DNA of 64,000 nt from NCBI RefSeq assembly GCF_029080175.1, contig NZ_JARFJC010000025.1; one strand, written 5' to 3'. Both the position numbers and the translations under genes were made by a program. This DNA comes from Luteipulveratus flavus. GTDB taxonomy: Bacteria; Actinomycetota; Actinomycetes; Actinomycetales; Dermatophilaceae. The notes under the pieces are model-generated. The model saw only the letters and a program-made list of their open reading frames with translations. It made no database searches and was not told the DNA's origin. Shown piece by piece: positions 61,213 through 64,000 of this stretch (positions are counted from its first letter, which is position 1; each line of letters opens with the position of its first letter).

Positions 61213-62004
61213 TCAGCGGCCGTGGAAGGTGGGCTTCTCCTTGGCCAGGAAGGCATCGACGGCACCGGCGTGGTCCTCGGTCTTGCCGGTCAGCGTCATC
61301 AGCTCGCCCTCGTACGCGAGCGACTCGGCGAGGTCGTGCGACGCGGAGTGGTCGATCGCGCGGCGCACCGACCCGTACGCGATGGTCGGCCCGGCGGCGA
61401 GCCGGCTCGCCAGCTCGCCGACGGTGGCGTCCAGCCGATCGGCCGGGACGACCGTCGTGGCGAGACCGAGCTCGAGCGCCTCCTGCGCGGGCACCGTACG
61501 CGGCATGAGCAGCAGCTCCTTGGCCTTGGCGGTGCCGACGAGGCGGGGGAGCGTCCAGGACGAGCCGGTGTCACAGGACAGTGCGATCCCGGTGAAGGCG
61601 AGGTTGAAACCGGCGCTGTCGGCGAGGACCCGCAGGTCGCAGGCGAAGGCGAGCGACGCGCCGGCGCCCGCGGCGACACCGTTGAGCGCCGCGATCACCG
61701 GTTTGTTCATGGTGGCGACGAGGGTGACGATCGGGTTGTAGTGGTCCCGGACCGTCCGGAACAAGTCGTCCGACTGCGCCTTCAGCAGACCGACGTGCTC
61801 CTTGAGATCCTGCCCGACGCAGAACGCCCGCCCCGACCCGGTGAGCACGACCGCGCGGACGTCGGCGTCCTCCGCCACCTCCTGCAGGGCGCTCAGCAGC
61901 GCCTCCTTGGTGGGGACGTCGAGGGAGTTCATCGCGTCGGGGCGGTTCAGGCGGACGGTGGCGACGCCGCCGTCGCGGGTCACCAGGACAGGACCGTCGG
62001 ACAT
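61213..62004 (-). CDS. Enoyl-CoA hydratase/isomerase family protein
   Basis: A 263-residue crotonase-fold protein, PaaG-like. MNSLDVPTKEALLSAL and AFCVGQDLKEH are the N-terminal landmarks; ALNGVAAGAGASLAFACDLRVLAD is the oxyanion-hole helix and FNLAFTGIALSCDTGSSWTLPRLVG the active-site loop. Next to a PaaX regulator on the same strand, but no other phenylacetate genes are nearby, so its pathway is open. Confidence 0.9.
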   Translation of the reverse strand: MSDGPVLVTRDGGVATVRLNRPDAMNSLDVPTKEALLSALQEVAEDADVRAVVLTGSGRAFCVGQDLKEHVGLLKAQSDDLFRTVRDHYNPIVTLVATMNKPVIAALNGVAAGAGASLAFACDLRVLADSAGFNLAFTGIALSCDTGSSWTLPRLVGTAKAKELLLMPRTVPAQEALELGLATTVVPADRLDATVGELASRLAAGPTIAYGSVRRAIDHSASHDLAESLAYEGELMTLTGKTEDHAGAVDAFLAKEKPTFHGR

Positions 62005-62031
62005 GGCTTCTCGTGCTCCTTCGCGGTGGGA

Positions 62032-62856
62032 TCAGTCGGACGACTGTAGAGCGGCGCGCGCCGGGGAGGTGGCATCGGGTTCGCCCGCCAGACAGGCGTC
62101 GACGAACGTCGAGGCCGCCGGCCGCAGGGCCTGGGTCAGGCGGTCGAACCGCTGCGCGGCGGCGTGCCCCGGCCAGTCCGCCGGCAGCACCTGGGCCGGC
62201 AGACCCGGATCGCTGAACAGGAACTTGCGCCACTCGTGCACCAGGTCGGTCCGGACCGCGAACGCCTGCTCCGGCTGCCGGGTCAGCGCGGGCACCTCGT
62301 CGGTGAGCCGGTCGGCGGAGCGGATGAAGCCCTCGTAGGCGCGGGCCAGACCCTGCAGGTCCCACAGGTCGCGGGCCAGGCCGTCGCCGTCCCCGGAGAG
62401 GCGGCCCTCGAAGGAGTGGGCGGGCTGACCCTCCAGGGCGGTGTCCAGCTCCCCGCTCACGCGCGGCCCGACCCAGGTGTCGGCGGCCATCCGCGCGTAC
62501 CCGAGGTAGCCGAGCGAGGCGCTGATGCGGTCGCGCCGCCGGCGGTCGGCGACGTGCTCGCACACGACGACGTGCCAGGTGCCGTTCCAGGGCTGCTCGG
62601 TGGTGCGGTAGATGCGGTCCCAGGCGGACCGGAGCCGTCGCTCGGCGCGGGGCGTCGCGGCGTACCCGCGGATCCCCTCCCGCTCCTCCGGCTCGAGCCA
62701 CCCCTCGCGGGAGAGCCGGGAGACGGCCGTACGGACGGCCGGTGCGGCGACGTCGACGGCGGCCAGGAGGCGGACGACGGAGGCGATGGGTGCCCAGCCG
62801 CCGCGAGCGGCGAGATGATCGCCGTAGAGGTCGAACACGGCGGCGCGGGCGTGCAT
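62032..62856 (-). CDS. paaX: PaaX-family transcriptional regulator
   Basis: A 274-residue PaaX-type repressor. RAAVFDLYGDHLAARGGWAPIASVVRLLAAVDVAAPAVRTAVSRLSREGWLEPEEREGIRGYAATPRAERRL contains the winged HTH, given here as residues 4-75. PaaX proteins respond to phenylacetyl-CoA. ATG 62856 (MHARAAVFD). 27 bases upstream of the enoyl-CoA hydratase, probably one transcript. Divergent from DUF3117. Confidence 0.88.
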   Translation of the reverse strand: MHARAAVFDLYGDHLAARGGWAPIASVVRLLAAVDVAAPAVRTAVSRLSREGWLEPEEREGIRGYAATPRAERRLRSAWDRIYRTTEQPWNGTWHVVVCEHVADRRRRDRISASLGYLGYARMAADTWVGPRVSGELDTALEGQPAHSFEGRLSGDGDGLARDLWDLQGLARAYEGFIRSADRLTDEVPALTRQPEQAFAVRTDLVHEWRKFLFSDPGLPAQVLPADWPGHAAAQRFDRLTQALRPAASTFVDACLAGEPDATSPARAALQSSD

Positions 62857-62968
62857 GGGGACAGTGTGCCGGACCGGTCGGACGCGGCGACGGATCGCCC
62901 GACCTCGACCACGGCGGAACGGGAAAGATCGAGGGACCCCGCGATTTCCCACGGGCGTCGCGGCAGGC

Positions 62969-62976
62969 GATAATAG
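62969..62976 (+). promoter_or_regulatory. Possible DUF3117 gene -10 region
   Basis: GATAATAG, an AT-rich -10-like patch in GC-rich surroundings, lies about 97 bases before the DUF3117 ATG. No clear -35 is seen. It also reads CTATTATC on the minus strand and might serve paaX instead. Confidence 0.35.
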
Positions 62977-63072
62977 GTCAACACTTGAGCGCATCAGCTG
63001 GGCAGCCAGCAGGCAACCTCCGCGTGGCGATGCGTTCAGACTGCAAGCCACGCGATCCGAAAGGGAGTTCCC

Positions 63073-63240
63073 ATGGCGGCGATGAAGCCCAGGACCGGCG
63101 ACGGTCCCCTCGAGGTCACCAAGGAGGGCCGCAGCATCCTGCTGCGCATGCCCCTCGAAGGTGGCGGGCGTCTGGTGGTCGAGATGAACGCCGATGAGGC
63201 CGCGGCCCTCGGTGAGGCCATCAAGGGCTGCATCGGCTGA
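63073..63240 (+). CDS. DUF3117 small protein
   Basis: A 55-residue protein conserved in actinobacteria (Rv1211 type). It begins MAAMKPRTGDGPLEVTKEG and continues with LLRMPLEGGGRLVVEMNADEA, matching the family almost end to end from what I recall. AAGGGA lies just upstream of the ATG. Function unknown. It sits between paaX and the glgC-like gene, matching the Rv1211-glgC neighbourhood, and ends at a perfect terminator. Confidence 0.9.
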   Translation: MAAMKPRTGDGPLEVTKEGRSILLRMPLEGGGRLVVEMNADEAAALGEAIKGCIG

Positions 63241-63253
63241 CACCCGGTCCGAC

Positions 63254-63288
63254 GCGAACCCCGGTCGCCTGAGGCGACCGGGGTTCGC
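63254..63288. terminator. Terminator after the DUF3117 gene
   Basis: GCGAACCCCGGTCGCC (63254-63269) and GGCGACCGGGGTTCGC (63273-63288) form a perfect 16-bp stem with a three-base loop, 14 bases after the stop. Confidence 0.95.
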
Positions 63289-63317
63289 GCTGTCCGGGAG
63301 GATGGCAGGATCGCCGC

Positions 63318-64000
63318 GTGGACACCTCTCGTTGCCTCGCCGTCGTCCAGGCGGGTGGTCAGGGCTCGCGGATGGAGGTCCTCACCCGCGAGCGCGCCAA
63401 GCCCGCCCTGCCGTTCGCCGGCTCCTACCAGCTGGTCGACTTCCCCCTGTCGAACCTGCACCACAGCGGGATCGATCGGGTGTGGCTGTGCCTGCAGTAC
63501 CAGGCGGACTCGCTGCACGACGTGGTCGCGAACGGGCGGCCCTGGGATCTGGACCGCACCCGCGGCGGACTCCGGCTGGTCTTCCCCCAGGAGGAGCCGG
63601 GCTCGGCGGAGGACCACGGCTTCGCGACCGGTAACGCCGATCAGCTGTTCCGGATCCGCGCCGACATCGGCCGGGCCGGCATGGACGCGGTGCTGGTGAT
63701 GAGCGCGGACCACGTCTACCAGCTGGACTACACCGAGGTGCTGCGCACCCACCTGGACGCGGGGGCCGAGTGCACGGTGGTGACGACCACGTGCGGCAAG
63801 CAGGAGGCGTCCTCCCACGCGACCGTGGTCGCCGACGACCGGGGCCGGGTCAGCGACATCGCGTACAAGCCGGAGAAGCCGCCCACCACGGTGATCGCGA
63901 CGGAGGTGTTCGTCTACGACGCCGCGCTCCTGGTCCAGGCGCTGGAGGAGCTCCAGTCACGCACGACGCACGACGCCGAGGACGGCGACACCGGCCTGGG
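63318..64000 (+). CDS. Glucose-1-phosphate adenylyltransferase-like protein, 3' end outside window
   Basis: The first about 227 codons of a nucleotidyltransferase, cut by the window end. It starts at GTG 63318 and reads LAVVQAGGQGSRMEVLTRERAKPALPFAGSYQLVDFPLSNLHHSG (residues 6-50), the GlgC-type nucleotide loop with AGGxGxR, RAKPALPF and DFPLSN. VLVMSADHVYQLDY is the metal-binding Asp region. Between them RLVFPQEEPGSAEDHGFATGNADQLFRI differs from the usual WYRGTADA stretch of GlgC. It is probably a GlgC family paralogue for glycogen or another sugar nucleotide; position matches Rv1213 (glgC). Confidence 0.8.
   Translation, partial: MDTSRCLAVVQAGGQGSRMEVLTRERAKPALPFAGSYQLVDFPLSNLHHSGIDRVWLCLQYQADSLHDVVANGRPWDLDRTRGGLRLVFPQEEPGSAEDHGFATGNADQLFRIRADIGRAGMDAVLVMSADHVYQLDYTEVLRTHLDAGAECTVVTTTCGKQEASSHATVVADDRGRVSDIAYKPEKPPTTVIATEVFVYDAALLVQALEELQSRTTHDAEDGDTGL

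Overview
The window is GC-rich throughout, with many GTG starts, ATGA/GTGA stop-start overlaps and several apparently leaderless genes. It carries a mycothiol gene (mshB), a DUF3117 gene, a 7Fe ferredoxin next to dapC, and the dapD/dapE, DivIVA-like, tagA, DUF3117, glgC run that I know from Mycobacterium tuberculosis (roughly Rv1165 to Rv1213). This is an actinobacterial chromosome. The long single-chain PurL, class I lysyl-tRNA synthetase and ectABC operon fit a Micrococcales lineage (Dermacoccaceae or a relative), but that placement is inference. I see no rRNA, tRNA, insertion sequence, prophage or CRISPR array.

Layout. 1-10 kb: purine synthesis (purL 3' part, purC, purD), a Nei-type DNA glycosylase, an unusual zinc-ribbon SDR protein, a GH4 glycosidase and an MFS exporter behind a SoxR/MerR-like operator. 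10-20 kb: a TrmB/LuxR-type regulator, HelD (RNA polymerase recycling) overlapping a chorismate mutase, VOC, AraC and YcaQ-type genes, a secreted snapalysin-like protease, a membrane protein and class I lysS. 20-26.5 kb: a dihydrofolate-reductase-like gene, ectABC for the compatible solute ectoine, and a secreted M4 protease divergent from a LysR regulator. 26.6-37.3 kb: a sugar ABC importer behind a CRP-like site, a GNAT gene, a pterin-dehydratase/VOC fusion and a complete dipeptide/oligopeptide importer on the minus strand. 37.5-49.5 kb: a Nudix hydrolase, a secreted alpha/beta hydrolase with a MarR regulator, typA, the four-gene chain mshB, flavin reductase and VanW-type wall protein, and a long FAD/Fe-S dehydrogenase. 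49.5-64 kb: peptidase E and GNAT genes, fdxA-dapC, gltA, dapD and dapE (diaminopimelate/lysine branch), a LOG-like protein, a DivIVA-like to tagA to mannosyltransferase operon, an enoyl-CoA hydratase with PaaX, DUF3117 and the start of a glgC-like gene cut by the window edge.

Themes. Peptide scavenging is well represented (two secreted proteases, a Dpp/Opp importer, a TAP-like hydrolase, peptidase E). The right third holds wall-precursor genes (dapC, dapD, dapE) beside possible wall enzymes (VanW protein, lysozyme-like protein translationally coupled to dapD). The most unusual signal is a modular intergenic repeat family. Copies lie at about 6.14-6.31, 20.76-20.89 and 60.90-61.10 kb, and one copy at the left edge is read in frame inside purL. 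I found no clearly new defence or biosynthetic system. The main discoveries offered are this coding repeat, several strong palindromic operators, and a few proteins with altered active sites or fusions.
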